Shown: positions 1 to 9,949 of the stretch, in pieces
How positions within the stretch are numbered: the first letter of the stretch is position 1
Layout of the letters: every line of letters starts with the position of its first letter
Assembly (NCBI GenBank): GCA_015655215.1
Contig: JAATFL010000008.1
Coordinates: forward strand, 1-64,000
DNA length: 64,000 nt
Source of the DNA: Coriobacteriia bacterium
GTDB lineage: Bacteria; Actinomycetota; Coriobacteriia; Coriobacteriales; RUG033
Reading direction: 5' to 3'
Program-made: the position numbers and the translations under genes
Notes under the pieces: generated by a model
What the model saw: the letters and a program-made list of their open reading frames with translations, nothing else
Databases searched by the model: none
What the model was told of the DNA's origin: nothing

Positions 1-140
1 CGATCATTCAAGCTGCGAAGCGGACGGCCCGAGGATTCCGCAACTCCGCGTACTTCAAGGCAGTGATCTACATGAATCTAGGCAAGCTGAGGTACCCTGT
101 CATGGAAAGTTGTGCTACCCACTAGAAACAGCGAAGAGCC
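1..140 (+). mobile_element. 3' end of an ISL3-like transposase gene and putative right terminal repeat
   Basis: Frame 3 reads IIQAAKRTARGFRNSAYFKAVIYMNLGKLRYPVMESCATH* (stop near 123-125), like the C-terminus of ISL3 transposases (ARGYRN.x.F..MIY..x.GKL). The sequence GAAGAGCC follows, resembling ISL3 end sequences. Truncated by the window start. Confidence 0.6.
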
Positions 141-904
141 ACTTTTAATATAGGCTTTTTTGATGCAGACCTTGATCTCTATGAAAGGGTTAGGAAAAGT
201 CAGTCAAATCCGTATTCTCTTCTAATAAATGTGGTGAGTTGTTGTCAATGGTCATTGATAACCCGATCGATGAACCCGTAATCGCTAGTGGCGCTTTGGT
301 CGATGCAGCCAGATATAGGCTCGTATCCACTGCTTTCCCGTTCTGCTACCTTGAAGGTTGGAAGATTCTTGGGAACCGTCCATGTAAAAATTTTCCTATC
401 GGCTTATATGTGCGAAAAATCGGGGTTGGCTACTTTCAAGGATAACCGATATACTATCGCATCGAAGCCTCTCCTTATCAAAAGGGTAAGGGGCTCTAGA
501 GAGGCTGCTGACAATTTCATTAGACAAAAATCATGCCCCACTCCAGCCTTCTGACTCGTTTTGAGGTCAGGCTTTCATCCGCGCTTCTCCCCACTGAACT
601 GCTCATAACATCTACATCTGGCCATACCTCACTCGCTGGTAGTCGACTTTGGGATCATCCTCTTATCGTTGCTTTCCGTCAGATAATTGTAGGTGGAATT
701 AGTATCAGACTCCGCATCCACATGCTCATGACCGTGCTCATACTCTCATCAAAGAGGGCCTACACGCTTCAGGTGGTATTTGTTCGGGATGGGGAACATC
801 CCACATCCTTCATGTGTGGAGAAGGTCTTCGCCTTCACTAAGATTGGACGACATGGCAGGTAAACGAGACGTGCCATGTTCGATCATCATACGGGGAGGT
901 TCTT

Positions 905-2581
905 ATGAATGACAAAGCAGTGACCTTGGATAGGCGAGCGTTTCTGAAAGGTACGGCTCTGGCTGGCATGGCGGTCGCAGGTGCGACTGCGCTTTCGGCA
1001 TGCTCCACGACCACGACGAACACTTCGGATGACAGCGACAGTGCAACCAATTCGTTCGAGGTAGCTCCTGCGGCGATCACCGATGATAAGATCAAGGAAA
1101 CCGTCGAGGCCGATGTGATTATCGTGGGTGCAGGCCCTTCGGGTCTGGTCACAGCGCTCTCGGCCGCCGAAGAGGGTTTGAATGTAGTCTTGTTTGCCCA
1201 AAGTGGGAATGTCGTCGCCCGTGGGGGGTCGAACGCAGCCGTCTACTCCAAAAAGATGGAAGAACTCGGGCTCGAGAAGATCACCCCGCGGTTCATGCTT
1301 GAGCAGATCACCCAAGCCGGTTTCAATATCGATGTCAGTAAATGGTATAAATGGTATGCCTCATCTGAAGAGGCGATGAACTGGATCATCGATAGAACCG
1401 CTAACTCCGGTCTCAGGCTGAATATCGAGCAAGGTAGCGTGTGGAGCGATGACACCTACCCGCTGTACGGCGCTGAGATGTCACACTGTTGGAACAACGA
1501 TACGTATCCGGTCGTTGCTGACGGCCAACCATCCCTTGCGCTCGAACTACGCAAACAACTCGAAGCGTTGGGTGTGAGGTTGGACTTCAATACGCAGGCA
1601 CAGGAACTTGTCCGAGGCGGTGTGGCAAATGGCACGAAGGGGCGCGTCGATGCCGTCATCGCCGAAGACACACAGGGTGACTATGTCAAATACGTGGGCA
1701 CGAAAGCTGTCGTACTGGCGACGGGCGACTTCTCTGGCGACCGCGAGATGATGGAGAAGTACTGCCCGGAAGCGGTCGAATGGGTTCAGAACTGGAACAT
1801 GGCTACGGATCCGGATGTTCTCGACAAGGTGTATGGCGGTCTTTACACGGGTCAAGGACAGAAGATGGGGCTCTGGATTGGTGCGGCTTGGCAAAAGACC
1901 TTCCCAAACGCTGCGATGGTCGCAACATTCGCTGCACCGAACCCCAACCCCTGGAACGCACCTACGACTCTCATGGTCGACGATAAAGGCGAGCGTTTCT
2001 GCAATGAGGAGATGGGATGCGGACATCTGCCCTATGTCATGAAGCATGTTGGTCCGGTGAATGCGATCTTCGACTCGGGGTATCCTGCCGCGCATCAACC
2101 GTGGCATAACTGGAAAAACGTCCTGGGAGAGGGCGACCAGACTCCCGAAGAGGTGCTCAAGGCTTGGGATACGGCATTGATCAAGAGCGACACGCTCGAG
2201 GATCTGGCTTCACAGCTTGGAGTGGACTACCAAGGTCTGCAGTCGACGGTGGATCATTATAACGCACTATGCGAAGCAGGGAATGACCCCGATTTCTTGA
2301 AGCGTGCGGAACTGCTCACTCCCATCAAAACGGCACCTTTCTATGCATGGCGGAAGACAATCCCCACGCTTCTTACCGTCATGGGTGGCCTCCGGACGAA
2401 TATCGACATGCAGGTCTGCGGCGAGGATGATGAGCCCATCGGGGGTCTTTACAATGTCGGCACCATGATTGGCGATAGTTTTGGAAACATCTACAATTTC
2501 CTCGTCGAGGGTCACAACCATGGTATGAACTGCATCACGTTTGGTTATCTGACGGGGAAGCACATCGCAGAAGACGAATAG
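905..2581 (+). CDS. Tat-exported FAD-dependent reductase (fumarate reductase/flavocytochrome c-like), lipoprotein
   Basis: Tat motif DRRAFLKG, lipobox LSAC, dinucleotide-binding motif VIIVGAGPSGLVTALSAAEEG, C-terminal GGLYNVGTMIGDSFG. Confidence 0.9.
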   Translation: MNDKAVTLDRRAFLKGTALAGMAVAGATALSACSTTTTNTSDDSDSATNSFEVAPAAITDDKIKETVEADVIIVGAGPSGLVTALSAAEEGLNVVLFAQSGNVVARGGSNAAVYSKKMEELGLEKITPRFMLEQITQAGFNIDVSKWYKWYASSEEAMNWIIDRTANSGLRLNIEQGSVWSDDTYPLYGAEMSHCWNNDTYPVVADGQPSLALELRKQLEALGVRLDFNTQAQELVRGGVANGTKGRVDAVIAEDTQGDYVKYVGTKAVVLATGDFSGDREMMEKYCPEAVEWVQNWNMATDPDVLDKVYGGLYTGQGQKMGLWIGAAWQKTFPNAAMVATFAAPNPNPWNAPTTLMVDDKGERFCNEEMGCGHLPYVMKHVGPVNAIFDSGYPAAHQPWHNWKNVLGEGDQTPEEVLKAWDTALIKSDTLEDLASQLGVDYQGLQSTVDHYNALCEAGNDPDFLKRAELLTPIKTAPFYAWRKTIPTLLTVMGGLRTNIDMQVCGEDDEPIGGLYNVGTMIGDSFGNIYNFLVEGHNHGMNCITFGYLTGKHIAEDE

Positions 2582-2656
2582 GAGAGCGACCTCGTTACCA
2601 TCCATAGCCTTCATAAGGTATCTTTGACTCGGATGTCGCTTTCGGATACCCATATC

Positions 2657-2690
2657 CCTCATAGGAGGTGCGTACGCACCTCCTATGAGG
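2657..2690. terminator. perfect 34-bp inverted repeat (terminator or operator)
   Basis: CCTCATAGGAGGTGCGTACGCACCTCCTATGAGG, downstream of the FAD reductase stop. Confidence 0.6.
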
Positions 2691-2787
2691 TTGCTTTCGC
2701 CTTTACGGGACGGTATCGTTCAGAGTCACGCCCCTCGCTCTCTACCCGTGCGGCGTGTACTAACCGGGTTTCACTGAGAGGGATTCC

Positions 2788-4326
2788 ATGTCTTCCTCTT
2801 CGAGACTGCTCAAAAAGAAGAATTTTCTGCTCCTGTCCGTCGTTGGCTATGGACTTCATATCACGTTGGTCACGCTGGTGGGCTGGCCCGGATCCCCCTC
2901 GATCTTCGAAGCTAGCGCCGGATCCGAAGACCTCTTCAGCCCGTTCGCGCTTTCGAAGAACATCGCTTTCTGCGCGGCCTTCCTCGTCTGGTTCGCATTC
3001 GCGCTCTTTGGAGGAAAGCGAGTCTATGGGCTGTTCTCGGGGAAGGTGTTGTATTTGCTCTTCTCCGGCATGGTCGTCATCGGCATGGCACTGACCCTGG
3101 TTGCCGCGAATGAAACCTCCTCTGTGTGGGTGGAATATACAAGCGGGATACTGATGGGAGTTGGGGTCTCGGGCAATTTTGCCCTATGGCAGCGAACGCT
3201 TTGTGAGCTCGAAACCCCGCTCGATGCCCAAGGGTTGATCGGGGGTACGGTTCTTGGAGCGGTCCTCTATTTCATCATCGCATGGTTTCCCGTATGGCTG
3301 ATACGTGTTCTGGCTATGGTCGCGATCGCGCCGGGCACCGCCATCCTGCTTGCCATCTGCAATCGGAACGTCAGTGACTTGACCCAATTCCCCGTCGAGG
3401 TGAACGAACGGCGTGCAAACCTGAAGAAGGGCATCGTCTCGCTGCTCATGCCTGTCATCACGATTGGTGCGATTGGTTTTGTGATTCAAACCGTTCGAGT
3501 CTTCATCTCAGAGGCGGCCCTTTCGAATACTCTTTTGAACAATCTCTTCAGCATCGCACTCATCCTCGGGTCTCTCGCGACCGCAATCATATTCGAACGT
3601 ACGAGATACCGTATCAACATGAATATCTTCTACACGTATGGTGCCCCCATCATCGGCGTGATGCTGTTCTTGCTTCCTGTCCTCGGTGAAGGGTACGCTT
3701 ACGCTTTCGTCTCCGGAGCCTATGCGTTGTTCACCATCGCCTCCATCATGGCGATCCTTGCTAGCAACCAGGTCGCCCGTTATTACAACATCCCTCCGAT
3801 CGCCATATACTCGCTCACCTTCGGGATCATCTACACAGCTCGCTTCCTACCGGTGCTCCTTCTTGGAATCTTCAGATCATTCGGCCTGACGGGATTCGGG
3901 TTCATCGAAACGCTCTTCATCGCACTTCTCTGTACAGAGCTGATGTTTGGCGTCTACGTTGCATCCAACAGGTTCCGAACGTATCAAAGCAAGAAGGAGA
4001 TCCTTTCCTGGGAATCTGCCCTACCCGAGGAGCCAGTATCTTCTCAACGACCCTTGACCGAAGCCATCCGGTCATTTGCCCTCTGGAAGGGACTGACCGA
4101 ACGGGAGATCGAAGTGCTCTTGCTTCTCCATGAGGGGAGAAGCGTTCCTTACATCGCCACGAAGCTCATGGTGGCAGAGAATACGGTCAAGTTCCACTGC
4201 AAGAACATCTATTCGAAGCTCGAGGTGCACACAAGGCAGGAGTTGCTCGACCTCCTGCCCGATGAGAGCACATATTCCCGCGCTAGGAACACGATCTCCC
4301 CCGGCAGTCGGGATGTTGATCGTTGA
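2788..4326 (+). CDS. LuxR-family regulator with polytopic membrane N-terminus
   Basis: Many hydrophobic helices, then C-terminal LTEREIEVLLLLHEGRSVPYIATKLMVAENTVKFHCKNIYSKLEVHTRQELLDLL. Confidence 0.88.
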   Translation: MSSSSRLLKKKNFLLLSVVGYGLHITLVTLVGWPGSPSIFEASAGSEDLFSPFALSKNIAFCAAFLVWFAFALFGGKRVYGLFSGKVLYLLFSGMVVIGMALTLVAANETSSVWVEYTSGILMGVGVSGNFALWQRTLCELETPLDAQGLIGGTVLGAVLYFIIAWFPVWLIRVLAMVAIAPGTAILLAICNRNVSDLTQFPVEVNERRANLKKGIVSLLMPVITIGAIGFVIQTVRVFISEAALSNTLLNNLFSIALILGSLATAIIFERTRYRINMNIFYTYGAPIIGVMLFLLPVLGEGYAYAFVSGAYALFTIASIMAILASNQVARYYNIPPIAIYSLTFGIIYTARFLPVLLLGIFRSFGLTGFGFIETLFIALLCTELMFGVYVASNRFRTYQSKKEILSWESALPEEPVSSQRPLTEAIRSFALWKGLTEREIEVLLLLHEGRSVPYIATKLMVAENTVKFHCKNIYSKLEVHTRQELLDLLPDESTYSRARNTISPGSRDVDR

Positions 4327-4561
4327 CGGTATTCCTCGACGAACATCGCTTGATGATAGGCGGAGGGTAGGCGGGCCCGGACGATGCAGCAGCGTTTTGG
4401 CTCTGGATTCCTCGACAGTCCATATGTTCTTGTGACCACCGTGACCTTGGCCGGTATGTGATGAGTACCTTACTCAGTGTGCAATGTGTTAAGGATTGCC
4501 TGTGCCGGCATCTGCTATAATCGAACGATAAGGGGTACGCCTTGCGCATTAGTGGGGAAAG

Positions 4562-6004
4562 ATGCGAATCTTGGAAACGAGCGTCAAAAAACCAGCCTAT
4601 GTGATGTACGCCATAGGTATCAGCGTATGGATGACACTCGTCTCGTGTAGCGGTTCGACGTACATGTTCCCATTGCTTCCTTCCGTGGCCGACAACTCCA
4701 CGTACGTTATCGCCCAGCAGTTTTTCTACGTGGCCGCTTTCTTCGTGACCGCCGGCGCTGCAAGCAGATTCGGGCCTCTGAAGCCCCATGCCCTCTGCCA
4801 TGTCACCGCCGCCGCCTTCGTCGGCGCCGTTCTGGTTTCTGGCGCTGTCTTTCTCCTCGGCCATACGGAGACATACGTGTTGGTGCTTTATGGCTTGTGC
4901 GTCGGAGTCGGTCTCGCCACGGGCTTCATCCAATGGATAAGGATCGTTGCCGGCAAACCGTTCTCTGAGATCAAATCACTTCTCTTCATCGCCTCGTTCG
5001 TGTCGGTCTTTTCAAGCATCGTCTTCTGCTTCGTGTCTGTCGAGTTTCGTGTGCTGATCTTTGGTGCCGTTCTCGTCCCCATGAGTTTGGTGTTCCTTTA
5101 CTACAACACAAGGCTCTCGGGGGTTCAAAAGCCTGGTCATGCAGTCAGCAGAGGCAAGGATGGGGTTAGACGGGTTTTCGCGGATGTCGCCGTTCCGCTT
5201 ATCTGCGCTATCGCGCTGATACTCATCGCCCCTATAGCAAGTTCGGCATACGTAGATACCACCGGCCAAGATCTCTTTCGCCAACTGCTTGCTCAAGCCG
5301 CAAACCTGACTGCCCTGCTCGTATTGGCCATCATCATGATCGGGTTCAACAGGAACGTTAGATTATTCGGAGCGTATTGCGTCCTTCTCCCACTCCTTTC
5401 AAGCTCCATCCTCTTCGCCCCGTTGCTCTTGCCCGATCAGCGATGGTTCGTCTTGTTTCTTGGTGATATCAGTTTCTGCACGGTGTCCTTCTTGATGTTG
5501 CTCACGTGCTGTGCGACCGCGAAGAGACTCGACGTATCGGTGGTCGTTGTCTATGGATTCTTCGGAGGTTTCGTATACCTCGCTCGCTTTCCGGAAATAG
5601 CCCTCGTCCTTGCTCCCAAGGCGTCGGTGATTCCCATCGAATCCTTTGCGATCGCGGCGCTGCTGCTCTATATACTCACCATTCCCGCTTTCTTCCTTCC
5701 TTATCTGCGCAAGAAGGAAAGCGGTGATTGGAAGCGCGCGATGGAGTCGTTCACGACGGCAGATGTATCCAGAGCATGTGACTTCCTGTCTGCGAGGAAC
5801 AAGCTATCCCAGCGTCAGAAAGATGTCCTGAAACTACTGGTGACTGGCCGAGATATCCCCCATATCTCCGAATCTCTATGCCTTTCCCCCAACACTGTCC
5901 GCACCTATCGAAAAGCCCTGTACGCGTCGTTGAACGTGCACTCAAAGCAGGAGCTTCTTGATCTGATCGAACATACGATGAGTGTTGCAGATGAAACCTG
6001 TTGA
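4562..6004 (+). CDS. LuxR-family regulator with polytopic membrane N-terminus
   Basis: Hydrophobic N-terminus and C-terminal LSQRQKDVLKLLVTGRDIPHISESLCLSPNTVRTYRKALYASLNVHSKQELLDLI. Confidence 0.88.
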   Translation: MRILETSVKKPAYVMYAIGISVWMTLVSCSGSTYMFPLLPSVADNSTYVIAQQFFYVAAFFVTAGAASRFGPLKPHALCHVTAAAFVGAVLVSGAVFLLGHTETYVLVLYGLCVGVGLATGFIQWIRIVAGKPFSEIKSLLFIASFVSVFSSIVFCFVSVEFRVLIFGAVLVPMSLVFLYYNTRLSGVQKPGHAVSRGKDGVRRVFADVAVPLICAIALILIAPIASSAYVDTTGQDLFRQLLAQAANLTALLVLAIIMIGFNRNVRLFGAYCVLLPLLSSSILFAPLLLPDQRWFVLFLGDISFCTVSFLMLLTCCATAKRLDVSVVVVYGFFGGFVYLARFPEIALVLAPKASVIPIESFAIAALLLYILTIPAFFLPYLRKKESGDWKRAMESFTTADVSRACDFLSARNKLSQRQKDVLKLLVTGRDIPHISESLCLSPNTVRTYRKALYASLNVHSKQELLDLIEHTMSVADETC

Positions 6005-6033
6005 GAGTAGACGCTGCTTCTTGGGCAAAGAGA

Positions 6034-6063
6034 GAGGCGAAAGCGCCGTGACGCTTTCGCCTC
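6034..6063. terminator. bidirectional terminator-like hairpin between convergent genes
   Basis: GAGGCGAAAGCG-ccgtga-CGCTTTCGCCTC. Confidence 0.6.
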
Positions 6064-6115
6064 GTGATCAGGGCTGTACCGAAGAGCGAGGAGCGCAGCC
6101 TATTCGGCCGTATCT

Positions 6116-7783
6116 CTACAGGGTCTTCTTTGCGACTTCGGCCGCATAGTATCCGCAGAAATACGAGAATGCCGAACAAGAGCCACCAAAGCCGTGGCTG
6201 TACATAGTCATGAAGAACTCGCTGGCGTCGGCGCCACCGGCATACAGGCCCTCGATGGGGTCACCGTTTGCATCGAGTACATGTAGATCGGCATCGATTT
6301 TCACGCCGCTCAAGGTCGAGAACCAAGCGGGAACGACCTTGATCGCATAGTAAGGGGCGGTGCTGATCTCCTTGAGGGCGACGGGATCTTTCCAGAGGTC
6401 CGTATCCTCGCCGGCCTTGCACAGCTCGTTATAGTGCTTGACGGTGGCGACGAGTCGCTCGGTCTCGATACCTGCGGCATCGGCAAGACCTTCGAGGGTA
6501 TCGGCCTTGTAGATGGTCCCAGCCTGTGCGGCCGCATCGAGTGCATCGCCCATGGTGGGAATGGGTTTCCCGTCCGTTTCTTTCGCAATGACCCAGCGGG
6601 ATCCCATGATGGGGTTCTCGGTCTCCATCCGCTGGACGGCGCTCGCGTCGAAGACGTTCCAGTAGTAGCTCGTATTCTGGCGATACGCGGTGCCATAGTT
6701 CGAGGAAATGGCGTTCCACTTCTCGTTACCAACACGCCATCCGCGTTCGTTCACCCAGAGGTTCGCCTCACGGCATGCGCGGTCAACCTCGGTGTCCCAT
6801 GCATCGGATTCGGGAGCTCCTTGGGCGGGAGCCGTAGCCCACATGTTCTGGCCTTCGACAGCCCCGGCACCGAGCATCATGGAGATACCGTCGCCGTCGT
6901 GCGGAATGCCCATCTGCTTATCTCGCTTGGATGCGATGGTACCTGCCTCGCCGATGTAGAACTCCACCATATCAGGGTTCGTTCCAAAGCCACCGGTTCC
7001 GATGAACACGTTCTTTGCCGAGAAGTACATGTCCTTCTCGTCCTCCGAGTTGGCGACGACACCAACCACATCGCCATCGTCATCTACGACCAGCTTGGTG
7101 GCTCCGGTGGACAAGTACACGCGGCCCCCGCCATTTTGAAACTCTTCGGCCAGCTTGGTGTTGACTCCCACGCCGGTGCCTTCGTACATGATGCCGCCGA
7201 CAGGAGCCTCGACACCCCCGACTGATGCAAAGACAGTGCCCATGCCGTGGTCGTATAGCCAATCGTGCACCTCGTGGTTGTGCTGAATGTAGTTCGACAC
7301 GAGCAGCGCATCCGGCAGCCAGGCATTCTGCATCATGAAGTAGTGGTAGATCTCGGTAAACGTGCCGCTTACCTGGTTGCCATCTTTCATGTATTTGCAG
7401 TCACCGAACGCCTGTGAAACTTCGGTACCTATACCGGCGCCTCCGGTCCAGGAGTTCTTCTCCAGCAGGATCGTATCCATACCCAGGTCAACGCCATGGG
7501 CAGCCGCAAACAGACCGGTGTTACCGCCGCCGATGACGAGCCAATCGCATGTCTCGTCCGGTGTGCCCAGCTCCGAAGCCTTGGCGGGCGTGATGGCGAA
7601 CTTGTCGATACCCGACACGCGTGTCGCGTAGGTGTCCGACGAGACGTCATCTGAACTTGAACTTTGAGCGTCCGAGTCGTTCGTGGCCGATGCAGGACTG
7701 CAGCCCACCATGCTTGTCGCTGCGGCGCTTGCAAGCGCCGCAGCACCGAGGCCGATGAAGCTTCTTCTCGTGACATCCTTCAT
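6116..7783 (-). CDS. Tat-exported FAD-dependent reductase, lipoprotein
   Basis: Start moved to MKDVTRRSFIGLG (RBS GGAGGATCC) from the longer ORF. Lipobox MVGC, FAD motif WLVIGGGNTGLFAAAHG, C-terminal EGLYAGGADASEFF. Confidence 0.9.
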   Translation of the reverse strand: MKDVTRRSFIGLGAAALASAAATSMVGCSPASATNDSDAQSSSSDDVSSDTYATRVSGIDKFAITPAKASELGTPDETCDWLVIGGGNTGLFAAAHGVDLGMDTILLEKNSWTGGAGIGTEVSQAFGDCKYMKDGNQVSGTFTEIYHYFMMQNAWLPDALLVSNYIQHNHEVHDWLYDHGMGTVFASVGGVEAPVGGIMYEGTGVGVNTKLAEEFQNGGGRVYLSTGATKLVVDDDGDVVGVVANSEDEKDMYFSAKNVFIGTGGFGTNPDMVEFYIGEAGTIASKRDKQMGIPHDGDGISMMLGAGAVEGQNMWATAPAQGAPESDAWDTEVDRACREANLWVNERGWRVGNEKWNAISSNYGTAYRQNTSYYWNVFDASAVQRMETENPIMGSRWVIAKETDGKPIPTMGDALDAAAQAGTIYKADTLEGLADAAGIETERLVATVKHYNELCKAGEDTDLWKDPVALKEISTAPYYAIKVVPAWFSTLSGVKIDADLHVLDANGDPIEGLYAGGADASEFFMTMYSHGFGGSCSAFSYFCGYYAAEVAKKTL

Positions 7784-8123
7784 TCTTGGATCCTCCCTAT
7801 CCCCCTTGAAGCCCGATGCTTCAAGAACAAGGAGGATGTTAGATTCCGTGGGTGGTTCTCGATAGCCCCGACTGAGAGACAATAGATCCGTTTGATACCC
7901 CCAGGTGGGGGATATTTGACAGACATAGATGATTCAAGGGCCGTTTGCGTGGTAAAGGCAGTCGGACCCTTGTGCCGTATCGGTAGAGTCGGTACTTCGA
8001 TTTCCATAAAGCCTGGGGATACTATGCAGTGAAGCGACTTTCGGTTAAAATGGTGAATAAATACGAACAGGGGATGCTTGACATGTTCAGTTCTCTCATG
8101 GGGCGCGGGAAGCTACGTGGTTT

Positions 8124-9614
8124 TTGGAGAGGTCGGGCGCGCCTATGAAACGCGAATCCAAACACCCGCGGTTTGGAATGCTCAACGTCTGGGTACTGCT
8201 TTCCTCGACCTGTTACTGGGCATGGTTCGATGAGTCCATATTTCGGCCGACGTTCTTCGTGCCCTTCAAGGGGTCCGAGGTTTTCTACAGCCTTTATTTT
8301 ATCGTGACGATGGTGAGCGGTGCCGTGATACTGCTCGTGGCGGCACTCAACAGCAAACGCGTCACCTCCTTTCTCGCGCTCAAGCCCTACGGGCTTACCA
8401 ACATGGCCGTTGCGCTGACCGGCACCCTGGTGGTCATGCTGGGAGCGTCGTTGATGAATCTCGTGGTCGTGCTTGTCGGCTCCGTGCTGACGGGAGCTGC
8501 CTGCTCGTTCTTTCTGCTTCAGTGGGCGAGGATATACTCACGAGAGGGCGCGAAGAGCGCAGGGATTCTCATCTCCGCCGCTATCGCATCGGCTGTCCTG
8601 ATCGACGTGTTCATCATCGGCTTGGCACCTTTGTTCGCGGCCTTCTTCACGGTGGTGCTCCCCCTTCTCTCGACCATCCTTCTGGTCGGTTTCCACAACA
8701 TGGTCGACGATTCGGCTCCGGCAGAGCGGGTTCTGTCACTTCAGATGATTTTTCCAGCGAGCCGTCATCGCTTCTTCGGGTTGTCGCTTTCACTTGTCGC
8801 GTCGTTCTTCATCTTTGGACTCTCGTTCGGTTTCATGCAGTTCAACTCGGCCTTCTATCCAACGGAGCTCTATCCCTTCTCGTCCGATACCCTCTTGATC
8901 TCACGTGGTATCACGGCATTCATTATTTTCACGGCGATGTATTTCTTTCCACAACGTACCTACACCGTCTTTCGCATCGGCATCCTTGTGGGCATCGCCG
9001 GATTCATAGCGGTTCCTTTTCTGAGCACTCTGGGGAACAGCAGCCTTGTCAGTGGTTTTGTCATAGCCGTGGGATATACCACGTTCGATATCATCACGTG
9101 GACGATTCTATCCGAATTGACATTCGTCACCGGTTCCGATGCGGCCTCGACATTTGGCTCAGGGCGCTTTGTCGTCCACGCCTCCATCATCGTCGGGTTT
9201 CTAACAGCTTTTCTCCTCCTTTCCAATCCACAGACCTATGCGCTACAGGAGACCTTCTCGACGACCGTAGGTTATTTCCTCATCGTTGCGGAGATGTTGC
9301 TGCTTGGCGAGAACTCGGCACTGTGGACCCTTATCAGAACCAACTCCCTACCGGGACAGATCGAGGCTCCGGCACTTGAGCCTGATGAGCATGCAGGGTC
9401 CTATACGGTGAGCAGCCTTGCTCAGATAATAGAGACATACGGGCTTACCGAGCGCGAGTCTGAGATCTTCCGATGTCTGCTCACGGGCCGTAGCAGGCCG
9501 CGGATCGCACAGATGCTCTTCATCTCGGAGAACACCGTCAACTCGCACATACGGCATATCTACAACAAGCTTGGCGTACACGGCCTGCAGGATCTGCTTG
9601 ACCATTTCTCATAG
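8124..9614 (+). CDS. LuxR-family regulator with polytopic membrane N-terminus
   Basis: Hydrophobic N-terminus and C-terminal LTERESEIFRCLLTGRSRPRIAQMLFISENTVNSHIRHIYNKLGVHGLQDLLDHF. Divergent from the FAD gene. Confidence 0.88.
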   Translation: MERSGAPMKRESKHPRFGMLNVWVLLSSTCYWAWFDESIFRPTFFVPFKGSEVFYSLYFIVTMVSGAVILLVAALNSKRVTSFLALKPYGLTNMAVALTGTLVVMLGASLMNLVVVLVGSVLTGAACSFFLLQWARIYSREGAKSAGILISAAIASAVLIDVFIIGLAPLFAAFFTVVLPLLSTILLVGFHNMVDDSAPAERVLSLQMIFPASRHRFFGLSLSLVASFFIFGLSFGFMQFNSAFYPTELYPFSSDTLLISRGITAFIIFTAMYFFPQRTYTVFRIGILVGIAGFIAVPFLSTLGNSSLVSGFVIAVGYTTFDIITWTILSELTFVTGSDAASTFGSGRFVVHASIIVGFLTAFLLLSNPQTYALQETFSTTVGYFLIVAEMLLLGENSALWTLIRTNSLPGQIEAPALEPDEHAGSYTVSSLAQIIETYGLTERESEIFRCLLTGRSRPRIAQMLFISENTVNSHIRHIYNKLGVHGLQDLLDHFS

Positions 9615-9949
9615 ATCCGTGCCAACGTTGGATGGGGTGATCTCCCCTCGCCACGATCTCTCCTCGCGACACATAGAAGCTTGTCTCGTGCACCTCACCT
9701 GATTCCGGCGAAGTGGTCTTTTCACCATGTTCCGGCCATGCCAGATGTGGGACTTCGCTTCATCCCTGCGATGCGGTCTATCCGGTGGGGAAGAATACTT
9801 GACCCAATCCCGCCATGCGGGGAAATGTGCGAGTCGCTGGCCATGCGCACCACCAACAAGAGACACCAAACGTATGGACGATGGGCAGGGCCTGAGATTC
9901 GCATCAAGGCGAGTGAACTCACTGGGGAGCTCGCAGAATGGAGAGGGTC

